A DNA stretch of 64,000 nt from an uncultured Lachnospiraceae bacterium (GCA_902476265.1 CABSCP010000002.1:1-64000); one strand, 5' to 3'; shown: positions 1-7,854, counted from the stretch's first letter. Program-made: numbers and translations. Notes: generated from the letters alone by a model not told the origin.

Positions 1-2
1 TT

Positions 3-20
3 CCCCTCATGAATGAGGGG
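3..20. repeat. short inverted repeat at the left edge
   Basis: Two 8-base arms (CCCCTCAT and ATGAGGGG) are separated by GA. A second small hairpin (GTGCC/GGCAC) follows at 36-48. They lie just upstream of the broken transposase and may be an IS-end structure or a terminator of a gene outside the window. The role cannot be decided from here. Confidence 0.4.
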
Positions 21-139
21 CTAGGGGAGTTGAGGTGCCGAAGGCACTTTTTTGCCTGGAAAACAGAAAACGGACTCCGAAGAACCCGCAATCCATGGTA
101 TAATTAATTATAACCAGTAATTTAAAATACCATAAAAAT

Positions 140-877
140 TATACCGAATTCGGCGAAACTTATCAACTGATTTTGCCATTGAGTTTGGAAGTTTTGGTTC
201 CGGATGATGATTCTGTTCGACTGCTAAGCCACGAATTGGAGGATTTTGATTACAGTTTGCTATATCAGGCTTACTCTGTCAAAGGCAGAAAATATGCGGA
301 ATGCCCGGCTAAAACCCGGATATAACGTACAGATCGGTGTAGACAGTGAGTATGTTGTTGCGGTGGATATCTTTCAGGACAGGAACGATGCCTGGACGCT
401 GGTTCCGTTTATGAAAACCATGGAGGAATAACTTGGTTTCCGGTATCCGAGTGCAACAGCAGATTCCGGTTATGAAAGTGAAGAGGCTTACAACTTTTTG
501 AGGGAAAACAAACAGATAACTTATATAAAGCCCCAGATTTATGAAAAATGGAAAAAGCGGAGTTTCCAAAAAGACATCAGCAAACGGGAAATAAGCGCCT
601 GCACATTTCCAAAAGCCTTTTGGAAAAGAGACAGGAATCCTATGAAAATACATTTAGTGAAAAAGGAATTTTATACCGTATGATTCGTTCCATCCAGGTA
701 GAAGGGGCGTTCGGAGTACTAAAAAACGACTACCAATTCCAAAGATTTCTGCTCCGAGGGAAAAACAAAGTAAAACTGGAAATTCTTTTGCTATGTATGG
801 GTTACAATCTGAATAAACTTCATGCAAAATTTTTCCATCCAGACAGAGCGAGGGTGCCGCTCAATCATCTAACATGA
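140..877 (+). pseudogene. IS1182-family transposase remnant (deleted and frameshifted)
   Basis: Three pieces in different frames match an IS1182-type transposase in order. The N-terminal part (about 140-300) contains KNYTEFGETYQL and DYSLLYQAYSVKGRK. A central part (about 291-620) contains LKPGYNVQIGVDSEYVV, an in-frame stop at 429-431, then TADSGYESEEAYNFL and YEKWKKRSFQKDISKRE. The C-terminal part (about 590-877) contains SIQVEGAFGVLKNDY and ILLLCMGYNLNKLHAKF. Between the first and second pieces a large part of the normal protein, including catalytic core, is missing, and a second stretch is lost before the C-terminal piece. No functional transposase can be made. Placement next to the AT-rich island suggests past mobile-element activity at this boundary. 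Confidence 0.8.
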
Positions 878-895
878 TGATTTTGCGACACCCTC
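850..895 (+). terminator. imperfect hairpin at the 3' end of the transposase remnant
   Basis: Arms at 850-869 and 876-895 are complementary at about 16 of 20 positions around a short loop, and TTTTTA follows shortly. The transposase stop codon lies inside the structure. It could be the terminal inverted structure of the IS or a rho-independent terminator; both fit. Confidence 0.5.
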
Positions 896-1170
896 ATTTT
901 TATGTTCGAAATATGTGACCTTTAAAATATGCCGCGTTTCTCGGCGAGGTCTATGGCATTTTGGTGGAAACTGTTTTCTGCCACAACATTCATAATCTTT
1001 TTCATAAAGGCAACGAACATACATCGGAGGATTTTGCAGGTAAATTTTCATAGGCATAAAAATTACACCAAAGTGAATGAAAATTACATTGTACGGTTAT
1101 AAGGGTAATTTAGATATATAATTATATTTATGGTTATATATTTGAAACAATAAAAACTTAGGGGGAAAAT
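896..1170. other. AT-rich leader before the island; promoter likely inside
   Basis: No gene is supported on either strand. A minus-strand reading frame (869-1057) resembles no protein I recognise and looks like decayed coding DNA. The last 130 bases are very AT-rich and contain TATAAT-like boxes (for example around 1116-1125) upstream of a strong ribosome binding site (AGGGGG, about 1160). The promoter of the seven-gene island therefore probably lies at 1080-1150, but I could not fix a convincing -35/-10 pair. Confidence 0.4.
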
Positions 1171-1740
1171 ATGGGATTTTTTAAAAGTTTAGCAAGGTTA
1201 TTAGGGAAAATATCGGTTTCACTTAATTTCACAAAAAATGAAACCAAAAGTGGGACATCAACACCACCGATCAATATTCAGATAACAAACGAGAATAATG
1301 TAGGTGACAAACTTGGAAAGATAGCAAAATTGTTTTTTATAGTAGAACCCAAAGATAGTACATCAGGTACGGAGATCGAAGAATTTATTATTGAAGCCAA
1401 AAATGAAATGGGGAAACCGGTGGGACATATTCCTATTACAATTACGACAAATAAAGAAAAGGTAGTATTACATGGAGAATTAACCAAATTAACGGATAAG
1501 ACAGGAAAAGCGGTATTTAATAAAATAGTTATAAACAAAACAGGAAACTATAAACTGCTGGCGAACTATGGAGAAGTGAATGTATATTCCGAGTCTTTTC
1601 ATATTTATCCTCCGGCATCAGAAATTGATTTTCAGAAGTATGCCGCAGGATCGGATGAGGAAACGGCCTCCTTTATAACGGCAGCACTGGAAAAGAAAAA
1701 TCCGAAAGATAAAATAATATACAATGGGGAGGAATGTTAA
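1171..1740 (+). CDS. Ig-like-fold protein, first gene of the island
   Basis: 189 aa, no signal peptide or membrane segment, so probably cytosolic. After a basic N-terminus, residues about 45-150 have an alternating beta pattern with 'GKPVGHIPITITTNKE', 'LTDKTGKAVFNKIVI' and 'TGNYKLLANYG'. This is the usual signature of a bacterial Ig-like (Big_1/invasin-like) beta sandwich. The C-terminal 40 residues are acidic/lysine-rich and look like a linker. The next gene starts on the last base of its stop codon, so translation is probably coupled. The precise role is unknown; a scaffold or sensor part of the system is a guess. The fold call rests on sequence pattern only. Confidence 0.6.
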   Translation: MGFFKSLARLLGKISVSLNFTKNETKSGTSTPPINIQITNENNVGDKLGKIAKLFFIVEPKDSTSGTEIEEFIIEAKNEMGKPVGHIPITITTNKEKVVLHGELTKLTDKTGKAVFNKIVINKTGNYKLLANYGEVNVYSESFHIYPPASEIDFQKYAAGSDEETASFITAALEKKNPKDKIIYNGEEC

Positions 1741-2630
1741 TGTCTAATACAGATTTTGTTCCGGAAGAAATAACATTCGAAAAAGTAAATCGTAGTGGGG
1801 AAAGAATTTATTTAAATGAGGAATTTGAGCGGCGTGTATTATTACACATAATAGGAAATTCTTTAGATAAGCCGATATGTCCAAGATTTTTAGCAATTGA
1901 AGGAGCAATGGGAGAAGGAAAAAGTGTTCAAACATTGTACAGCTGTTTAAGAAATGATATTCATACTTATTACTTTTCAGGCGCCGAATTATCTGGGGAG
2001 TTAGAAGCAGCATCTAGGGATAAACTTGAAAAAACATTTGACTATTTGAAACATCACAGACAAAAAGATGAATTCTATGTGATTATAATAGATGATTTTC
2101 ATTTAAGCGTTTCTTCGACCGATGAGAAGACAACTAATACCATAAATTCACAGATTTTGACAGGATATTTAATGGAGCTGGCAGATCAAGCGAAAATAGA
2201 AAAAGGAATGAGAATACCCATCATATTAATTGCGAATGATTTTGAAAAACTACATTCTCCTTTGGTGAGAGACGGACGAATGGATTTCTTCAGATGGGAA
2301 CCCAATGAAGAAGTAAAAAAGAATCTTATAAGAAAAATATTTTCTAAAACGATACATAAGGACGAGGAAAAAGCCTTTAAGGGTTTTATTAATCAACACA
2401 TAAGTGAGCCGGTATCTTTCTTTAGTGAAATATTGAATGAAGCGTATAAGTACGATATTTTACAGGTGGTTGCCAGCAATAAACTTGGATCGATGGGAGA
2501 AATTGTTCGAAACTTAAATGAAAAATATAAAGAAAACATATCTATTAATGTGGAGTTTATGAAAGAAATTGTAGAGAAGAGAAAAATGGATAAGCCGTTA
2601 GATTACCTGAAGGAGAAAAGTAATGGTTAA
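1740..2630 (+). CDS. RuBisCO activase-like AAA+ ATPase
   Basis: 296 aa starting at ATG 1740, seven bases after a GGGGAGGA ribosome binding site; an ATG at 1734 is too close to that site. Walker A is GAMGEGKS (residues 55-62) and Walker B is VIIIDDFH (114-121). A sensor-1-like Asn is N166 in ANDF, followed by PLVRDGRMDFFRW (about 174-186) with arginine-finger residues. The run SGAEL, a long helix, I-DD, NSQ-LTGYLMELAD, PIILIANDF, then P-L-RDGRM with an aromatic and W-P follows the order of RuBisCO activase (SAGEL, INDLDAG, PIIVTGNDF, APLIRDGRM). That ATPase clade remodels protein partners. There is no RuBisCO here, so the substrate is probably another protein of the island, perhaps the next gene product. 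Its last 8 bases overlap the next gene. Confidence 0.8.
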   Translation: MSNTDFVPEEITFEKVNRSGERIYLNEEFERRVLLHIIGNSLDKPICPRFLAIEGAMGEGKSVQTLYSCLRNDIHTYYFSGAELSGELEAASRDKLEKTFDYLKHHRQKDEFYVIIIDDFHLSVSSTDEKTTNTINSQILTGYLMELADQAKIEKGMRIPIILIANDFEKLHSPLVRDGRMDFFRWEPNEEVKKNLIRKIFSKTIHKDEEKAFKGFINQHISEPVSFFSEILNEAYKYDILQVVASNKLGSMGEIVRNLNEKYKENISINVEFMKEIVEKRKMDKPLDYLKEKSNG

Positions 2631-3207
2631 TGTAAAGAATAATGTAGGGGTTACAACATCTGTACATAACATGGCAAGATTAAATGTATTATATATGGTG
2701 ATTTATGAAATGGCTGAGCAATTCGGGGTAAATGCGCAGGCATTAAAGACTATTAGAAAAGGGATTTTAGAAAAACAGTATATAAACAAATTCGTAATAG
2801 AGTATTACAATGAAAAGAAAGAAATTGTAGGAGAAGTTTTTTTTACGATAGATTGGGATAAATATAAAATAAATGCATCTAATGCAGAAGGAGCTAACAT
2901 ATCATTAGATGCAAGTAAATCGGTTCATTCGCAAATTTCAGAAATGTCAGATGTGATTATTGAATATGTAAATAAGATGAGGAAAGATTTTAATGTATGT
3001 GAAATCAGCACATCTTATTGGTTAAAAACGGATAGTGAATTAATTAAGAGTGGATATAATACGACATATAAGGAAGCAAGAAATGAACTGGGATTATGTG
3101 AGAATAAGACAACAAATAAGTATAATATATCCCCATCATTTGAAAAAACTTTCGCATTCCTTTTTGAAAGGTTAGATGAATTATTTATTGAATTTAGAAG
3201 AAACTAA
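2623..3207 (+). CDS. unknown protein, possible HORMA-like partner of the ATPase
   Basis: 194 aa, overlapping the ATPase gene by 8 bases. I recognise no family with certainty. What is visible: an N-terminal helix (MARLNVLYMVIYEMAEQFG, about 18-36), a helix with RKGILEKQY, a beta hairpin FVIEYYNEKKEIVGEVFFTIDW (about 59-80), a helix ISEMSDVIIEYVNKMRKDF, then a strand ICEIS-TSYWLKTD. This helix / strand-hairpin / helix / aromatic strand order, and the direct pairing with an AAA+ remodeller, resemble bacterial HORMA proteins (Cap7) next to TRIP13-like ATPases (Cap6) in type III CBASS. That is an analogy, not a demonstrated homology. A long AT-rich C-terminus ends in a predicted helix. Confidence 0.55.
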   Translation: MVNVKNNVGVTTSVHNMARLNVLYMVIYEMAEQFGVNAQALKTIRKGILEKQYINKFVIEYYNEKKEIVGEVFFTIDWDKYKINASNAEGANISLDASKSVHSQISEMSDVIIEYVNKMRKDFNVCEISTSYWLKTDSELIKSGYNTTYKEARNELGLCENKTTNKYNISPSFEKTFAFLFERLDELFIEFRRN

Positions 3208-3251
3208 GAATAATTCGCAAAAAGAGAATAAGCAAAAATGGGGGAAATAGC

Positions 3252-3584
3252 ATGTCTCAATTAATAGAGGTTGTTTGGAGAGATAACATAAATTTGTATT
3301 TTGAAGCCAATATAAATTCTAGAGAGGGCGTAAGAAGAGAGGCAGGTTTTATTGAGGATACAGTAAAAAAATCAAAAGAATATTTGGATAAGTCTTTTCA
3401 GCAGATAGGTGCTTTTTCAGAAGGTCTGATTACAAAAATTAAGGAAACGGATCTGGCGCCGGATGAAGTTGAAGTGGAATTCGGTGTAAAATTTATGACG
3501 GATGCGGGGGTCGCTTTTGTATCAGCGGGCACAGAAGCAGGTATTACTGTGAAAGTGAAATGGGAAAGAATAAAGGAGAAGTAG
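3252..3584 (+). CDS. Trypco1 (trypsin-co-occurring domain 1, CU044_2847-type) protein
   Basis: 110 aa. The C-terminal part, residues 70-104, has the characteristic run PDEVEVEFGVKF, then AGVAFVSAGTEAGITVKVKW. This matches the trypsin-co-occurring domain 1 family: a short beta-rich module usually encoded next to a trypsin-like protease in bacterial conflict systems. The N-terminal 60 residues give a strand and a helix (FIEDTVKKSKEYLDKSF). Here the protease gene follows directly, its start only 2 bases beyond this stop. The likely role is to hold, inhibit or guide the protease, but no biochemical function is known to me. Confidence 0.8.
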   Translation: MSQLIEVVWRDNINLYFEANINSREGVRREAGFIEDTVKKSKEYLDKSFQQIGAFSEGLITKIKETDLAPDEVEVEFGVKFMTDAGVAFVSAGTEAGITVKVKWERIKEK

Positions 3585-3586
3585 TT

Positions 3587-4750
3587 ATGGATACTACTGG
3601 AATTGTAAATATCCGTGACCAAAATAATCGTAGCTGTGGAACAGGTTTTTTTGTTACATCTGAGGGCCATATTTTAACCTGCAGGCATGTGCTTATCAAA
3701 ACTCATTATTATAAAAAATATGATATGATTCAATGTCGACTTTGTAATCCGGAATATAGCTTCAAAGCAAAATGGATTGACGAATCAGAAAATATGGATC
3801 TGGCGATTTTACAATTAGAAGGCTATAAAGGTAAATATTATCCTCTGACGGAAGATTTTCAGCAGCATGCAGAGTGTGAGACGTTTGGTTTTCCTAATGG
3901 TGAGGACATCATGTTCAGCGCACGGCCTGTTATTGAAACGTACACAAATTTGGAATTACACCTGAGTAAAGCAAATGGCATAACTTATGGCTATAGCGGT
4001 GCACCGCTTTTAAATGATTATGAAATGTTTATGGGGATAATTACCGGCTTTCCGGTGACAACTGAGGGGAGAAGGCTTGAAGAAGCCTATGCATTGTCAT
4101 CAAGAGAAATTTTTAATGCCTTTCCGAAATATTTTGATCATCTGATAGGTGTTGAAGAATTATATGAAAAAGCAATGTGTTTATTTAGGGCAAGTCAGAG
4201 TGAATATGATGCGGAATCCGCGATATCAGAACTTTTGAAGTTAGCTTCGGCAAAATTTGAAAAAGCTGCTTTGGTTTCGTCATATGCATTCCGGTTTGGA
4301 GAAAAAGTGCCGATGGATTTGGAAAGGTCGCGGAATTTACTCAGTCTGGCCATTGAAAGCAGGGAATTTGACAAAACGGGAAAAGAATGGCTGGAAAAGG
4401 GAAAATCAATTTGGAAAGATGATAAAAAGTCGTACGAAGCTATATCATATCTAATAGCTGTTGCAGAATATTTGCAGTTTCCTAAGGAAATAAATGCAGA
4501 GGCCTGCTGCTGGGCTGCAAAAATATTCTTACATAAAAAAAGCGATGTATATAGTAAAGAGCGGGCTGCAAAATATTTTTATAAAGCTATGATTCTGGAG
4601 AATGATAATGGGAAATTTGGATATGCCCTTTGTTTATATGAAGGATCAGGTGTTGAAATGAATAAGAAAATGGCAGTTCAGTATATGGAAGAACTCGCGA
4701 GTGTACAGTATAAAAAAGCCTGTGACTGGTTAAAGTGGAGAAAGGCATGA
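3587..4750 (+). CDS. trypsin-like serine protease with C-terminal Sel1/TPR-like repeats
   Basis: 387 aa from ATG 3587, eight bases after AAAGGAG; the ATG at 3560 would lie inside the Trypco1 gene and lacks such a site. The S1/DegP-like catalytic triad is visible: H34 in TCRHVL, D71 in MDLAIL, and S137 in GYSGAP, followed by the substrate-site strand MGIITGFP. There is no signal peptide, so the protease is intracellular. Residues about 195-387 are helical repeats of the Sel1/TPR type (for example ERAAKYFYKAMILENDNGKFGYAL and GSGVEMNKKMAVQYME). These usually bind proteins. In this setting it is the best candidate for the effector or for a processing enzyme that activates another island protein. 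Confidence 0.85.
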   Translation: MDTTGIVNIRDQNNRSCGTGFFVTSEGHILTCRHVLIKTHYYKKYDMIQCRLCNPEYSFKAKWIDESENMDLAILQLEGYKGKYYPLTEDFQQHAECETFGFPNGEDIMFSARPVIETYTNLELHLSKANGITYGYSGAPLLNDYEMFMGIITGFPVTTEGRRLEEAYALSSREIFNAFPKYFDHLIGVEELYEKAMCLFRASQSEYDAESAISELLKLASAKFEKAALVSSYAFRFGEKVPMDLERSRNLLSLAIESREFDKTGKEWLEKGKSIWKDDKKSYEAISYLIAVAEYLQFPKEINAEACCWAAKIFLHKKSDVYSKERAAKYFYKAMILENDNGKFGYALCLYEGSGVEMNKKMAVQYMEELASVQYKKACDWLKWRKA

Positions 4751-4763
4751 GGAGGTACCTGAG

Positions 4764-6767
4764 ATGGTTGATCTGACTAAGACTATTAATATGCGGAAAA
4801 TTGTTTTAGATTCAACTTTTGTCCTTAATACTGCATTTGCTGATTTCATGAAAAAATGTGATGTTTTATGCAGAGAAAATAAAAAGTCAATGTTTATTCC
4901 TCTTTTTGAATATGAAATTGTTAATAATGCCTGTAACAGTGATTCTTTAAAAATACAGGAAGATGCACATATGGGAATCAATGTAATCAGCTGTCTTGAG
5001 CAGATTGGGACAGTAAAGATTTTAAGAAGAAGCAAAGGCGGAAAGCCGGATGATTATAGAGATTTTTTTGAAAAATATCTTTCTATGAAATATTTCTCAG
5101 TCATTGTAGATTCATTTGAAAAAGGGAAAAGCATTGTGGAATCCGCAAAAAAAGCCGGTCTTACGCAATATCAGATAGAAATATTAAAGGTTGATCAACA
5201 GGGAAATATAGTGTACAGCAGCAATATAAGAACCGGTAGTAGAGAAAGATACCAAGTCCCTGAAAAGAAAGAAGTCAATGCGGAGGAGATATTCGAATTA
5301 AGCCAAAGTTTTGTGAAAATGAAAATAAATAAAATTACTCCTGTTTATAGAATTATTCCGGGGATTACTGTTTTTGACAGTAATGGCGAAGCTGTGCAGA
5401 TAGGTAGTAAGAAGCTGGTAAATGCTGAATCAGCTACATATGAAACAAACAAAGCAGGGACATGGGCCAAAATTTACAATTATGAAAGAGTTTCCACTTA
5501 TTATCAAAAAAAGGCGGAACTGATGCTCAGCCGCAAGATAAATTATGAAGGATTATGCTGGCCGGTTGACATGCTGTTTGACAAAGAAAGAAACTTTGTT
5601 GGAATTTTAGTGCCAGAGGTGAAAGGAAATCCGTTGCATTTATCTGTATTTAAACAAGCGGGCTTACAGCAGTATTTTTCAGAATGGAGTAAAGTGGATT
5701 TATGCGATCTTGCAATTACGATATTGAAGAAAATCAGGTATCTTCATGAACGGAATATAATGATGGGCTGCATAAATCCAGCCAGTATCTTTGTTGAAAA
5801 TCCGCATAAAGTGTACTTTGCTGATACAGATTGTTATCAAATTGAAGGATATCCCTGTTTTCTGCACAATATCAATTATACCGCGCCTGAACTTCAGGAA
5901 AGGCAAAAAGAACTTTATCTTGTATCCAAGGAAAATGAATATTTTGGAGTGGCAGTTTTAGTATTTATGATTATGATGCCCGGTAAACCTCCATATATGG
6001 GGAAACATCCCGGAGATGCCTCAGCCGAAATTATCAAAATGCAGTTCCCTTATTCAAACAGAACAATCAGAGGGGTAGATGTACCACCGGGTGTATGGAG
6101 ATTTGTATGGAGTCATTTAACACCATTTAAAGATCCGTTTTATCAGACATTCCAAAAAGATGGAAAGTTCAGTTTGCCTGAGAAACGTAGAGAAACAAAA
6201 TTTTGGATAAGAATAACGCAGGAGTTTAAAAAGGAACTGGAAGATAAAAATATTTATGATAAAGAGTCACTAAAGATGTTTCCTTTGAGTTTCAAACGGT
6301 CAGGTAATGACGTATTTTACCGCTGTAATTACTGTGGAGTTGAACATCCGCGTTTCTTTTTTTATGATGAATATTTTGAAAAGTATCATATATGTAAGAG
6401 TTGTATAAACAAACGATCCAATATTTATTATGTGTGCCAATCTTGTGGGAAAACATTTTATTATACGAATAAAGCTGCAATATATCATCAGGAAAAGGAA
6501 GCCAGCGGAGAATGGAAAAAACAGAAATACTGTAAGGATTGTAAAGACAAAACGGCTGTCTGCAGATCCTGCAATATGACATTCCCTACATTTAAAATGA
6601 AAAGAGGAATGTGTCTGGAATGCTACAGTAAGGCTGCTTATGCAGTAATAACATGTAAAAATTGCGGCCGCCAGTTTACGATTAGTAATGGGCAGTATGA
6701 GTATATGATTTCGAAAGGGCTACAACTTCCCAAACGCTGTGAAACCTGCCGGAAAATACGATATTAG
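4764..6767 (+). CDS. PIN-like / atypical protein kinase / zinc-ribbon protein
   Basis: 667 aa, preceded by GAGGAGGT. Residues about 11-150 look PIN-like: KIVLDSTFVLN (D16), FIPLFEYEIV (E51), and later acidic positions. Residues about 200-450 are a protein-kinase fold: AGTWAKIYNY carries the ATP-site Lys K236, E252 is in the alpha-C helix, VDMLFD and VGILVPEV form the hinge region, and FADTDCYQ contains the metal-binding Asp D354. The catalytic-loop Asp that relatives carry in G-D-x-N-P appears replaced: the sequence is MGCINPASIF with C336. It may therefore be a pseudokinase or use a non-standard mechanism. From C521 to the end there are eight CxxC pairs, enough for about four zinc ribbons. 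Kinase plus vWA pairs are known from TerY-P type operons. The PIN call is tentative. Confidence 0.75.
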   Translation: MVDLTKTINMRKIVLDSTFVLNTAFADFMKKCDVLCRENKKSMFIPLFEYEIVNNACNSDSLKIQEDAHMGINVISCLEQIGTVKILRRSKGGKPDDYRDFFEKYLSMKYFSVIVDSFEKGKSIVESAKKAGLTQYQIEILKVDQQGNIVYSSNIRTGSRERYQVPEKKEVNAEEIFELSQSFVKMKINKITPVYRIIPGITVFDSNGEAVQIGSKKLVNAESATYETNKAGTWAKIYNYERVSTYYQKKAELMLSRKINYEGLCWPVDMLFDKERNFVGILVPEVKGNPLHLSVFKQAGLQQYFSEWSKVDLCDLAITILKKIRYLHERNIMMGCINPASIFVENPHKVYFADTDCYQIEGYPCFLHNINYTAPELQERQKELYLVSKENEYFGVAVLVFMIMMPGKPPYMGKHPGDASAEIIKMQFPYSNRTIRGVDVPPGVWRFVWSHLTPFKDPFYQTFQKDGKFSLPEKRRETKFWIRITQEFKKELEDKNIYDKESLKMFPLSFKRSGNDVFYRCNYCGVEHPRFFFYDEYFEKYHICKSCINKRSNIYYVCQSCGKTFYYTNKAAIYHQEKEASGEWKKQKYCKDCKDKTAVCRSCNMTFPTFKMKRGMCLECYSKAAYAVITCKNCGRQFTISNGQYEYMISKGLQLPKRCETCRKIRY

Positions 6768-6819
6768 CCAAATTTAAACCATACAAAGATTTGGAAAGTG
6801 AACGGAGGAGGAGTTATAC

Positions 6820-7722
6820 ATGGGATTGGAACAGCATCGAAATGATCAGGAAGCATTTACTGTTGATGAATATGATCAGATGAGCAGTACAGAAACAAAT
6901 GGAGAAGCCAGAATACCTATTTGCTTTTGTATAGATACAAGCTCTTCGATGGGAAACATAATTGCCGGTGATTGGATCGAGATCGGAAATAATCGGGTTG
7001 TAGACGGAGAAAGAGTAGTCAGTATCAGGCAAAAACCAGGCGGGAGACCGCTTGTATCACGACTGGATGAATTAAAACGGGTACTGAGACAACTCATCAT
7101 AAAATTGAAAATGAATTCCCGTACAAGAAATGCAGCAGTAGTAAGTATGATAACCTTTGATGAATTCGCTGATTGTATTATGGAATTTCGGGATGTAGAA
7201 GCGGTTGATATGAATAAGATATCCCGTTTAAGATGTGGTGTTGACAAAACCAGTCTTGTCAGAGGGATTCGTATGTCATTGGAACGAATTGAAAGCCTGA
7301 ATAGAATGAATGAGTCTTATGGTAACCATACATATCGGCCGATTTTAGTCATATTAAGTGATGGACTGCCGACAGACCCTGCCAATGCCTTAAATGAAAT
7401 GCGCGCAATGGTTCGTAAACTAACAGAGGACAATGATTTATATGTAATGCCTATCGGAATAGGAAATGACTTTAATCCGGAGCATTTACGAAAATTCTCT
7501 GGTGAAGGAAAAGTATACACAATGAAAAATGAGGAAGATTTTGACCTGATATTCGATAGAATTGAGCATACTGTATCTTGGGTTTCACAGGGAATTGTAA
7601 ACGAAATATATGACTATAATCAGGCAGGGGTTCAGGAAGAAGATGGAGTTATCAATACAAGTATAGGAACGGATATACCGGTAATAACTTTGGAAGAATT
7701 TGCAGATATGGATGATGAATGA
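6820..7722 (+). CDS. TerY-like vWA-domain protein
   Basis: 300 aa, start preceded by GGAGGAGGAG. The von Willebrand A domain covers about 31-260. MIDAS residues are D39, S41, S43 (CIDTSSSM), T144 in GVDKTSLVRG, and D181 in LSDGLPTD, so metal binding looks intact. The order matches TerY-type bacterial vWA proteins. About 30 extra residues (GDWIEIGNNRVVDGERVVSI region, 50-78) sit between the first metal motif and the next helix; they are beta-rich and unusual. The last 40 residues are acidic. vWA proteins of this kind bind partner proteins, and here the natural partners are the kinase-like protein just upstream and the AAA+ ATPase. It is the last gene of the island. Confidence 0.8.
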   Translation: MGLEQHRNDQEAFTVDEYDQMSSTETNGEARIPICFCIDTSSSMGNIIAGDWIEIGNNRVVDGERVVSIRQKPGGRPLVSRLDELKRVLRQLIIKLKMNSRTRNAAVVSMITFDEFADCIMEFRDVEAVDMNKISRLRCGVDKTSLVRGIRMSLERIESLNRMNESYGNHTYRPILVILSDGLPTDPANALNEMRAMVRKLTEDNDLYVMPIGIGNDFNPEHLRKFSGEGKVYTMKNEEDFDLIFDRIEHTVSWVSQGIVNEIYDYNQAGVQEEDGVINTSIGTDIPVITLEEFADMDDE

Positions 7723-7806
7723 ATAATGATTGTTCTGATCAAATTTTACAGTTGGGTTGTAGCACAAACGTGTTTTAGGAGTAGAACAATACATGTAATT
7801 CGAGTA

Positions 7807-7849
7807 AATCTCCTGTAAGTTATCGTGTAAAATAGCGGTAAAGGAGATT
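7807..7849 (+). promoter_or_regulatory. inverted repeat around the promoter/RBS of the XRE gene
   Basis: AATCTCCT (7807-7814) is complementary to AGGAGATT (7842-7849), which contains the ribosome binding site of the gene starting at 7855. A -10-like TAAAAT (7828-7833) lies between the arms. If transcription starts upstream, the hairpin would hide the RBS; if at this box, the arms could be an operator for the XRE protein itself. Both are inferences. Confidence 0.35.
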
Positions 7850-7854
7850 CAAGC

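Noticed and set aside
869..1057. 62-aa minus-strand open frame beside the IS remnant
   Set aside because: No start-site support or recognisable family; it probably is decayed DNA.
1740..2630. Functional RuBisCO activase for carbon fixation
   Set aside because: No RuBisCO or Calvin-cycle genes in the window; context is a conflict-like island.
1171..7722. CBASS or tellurite-resistance (Ter) operon
   Set aside because: There is no CD-NTase, no TerC/TerD/TerZ and no PP2C. Only single parts (vWA, kinase fold, possible HORMA) overlap with those systems.
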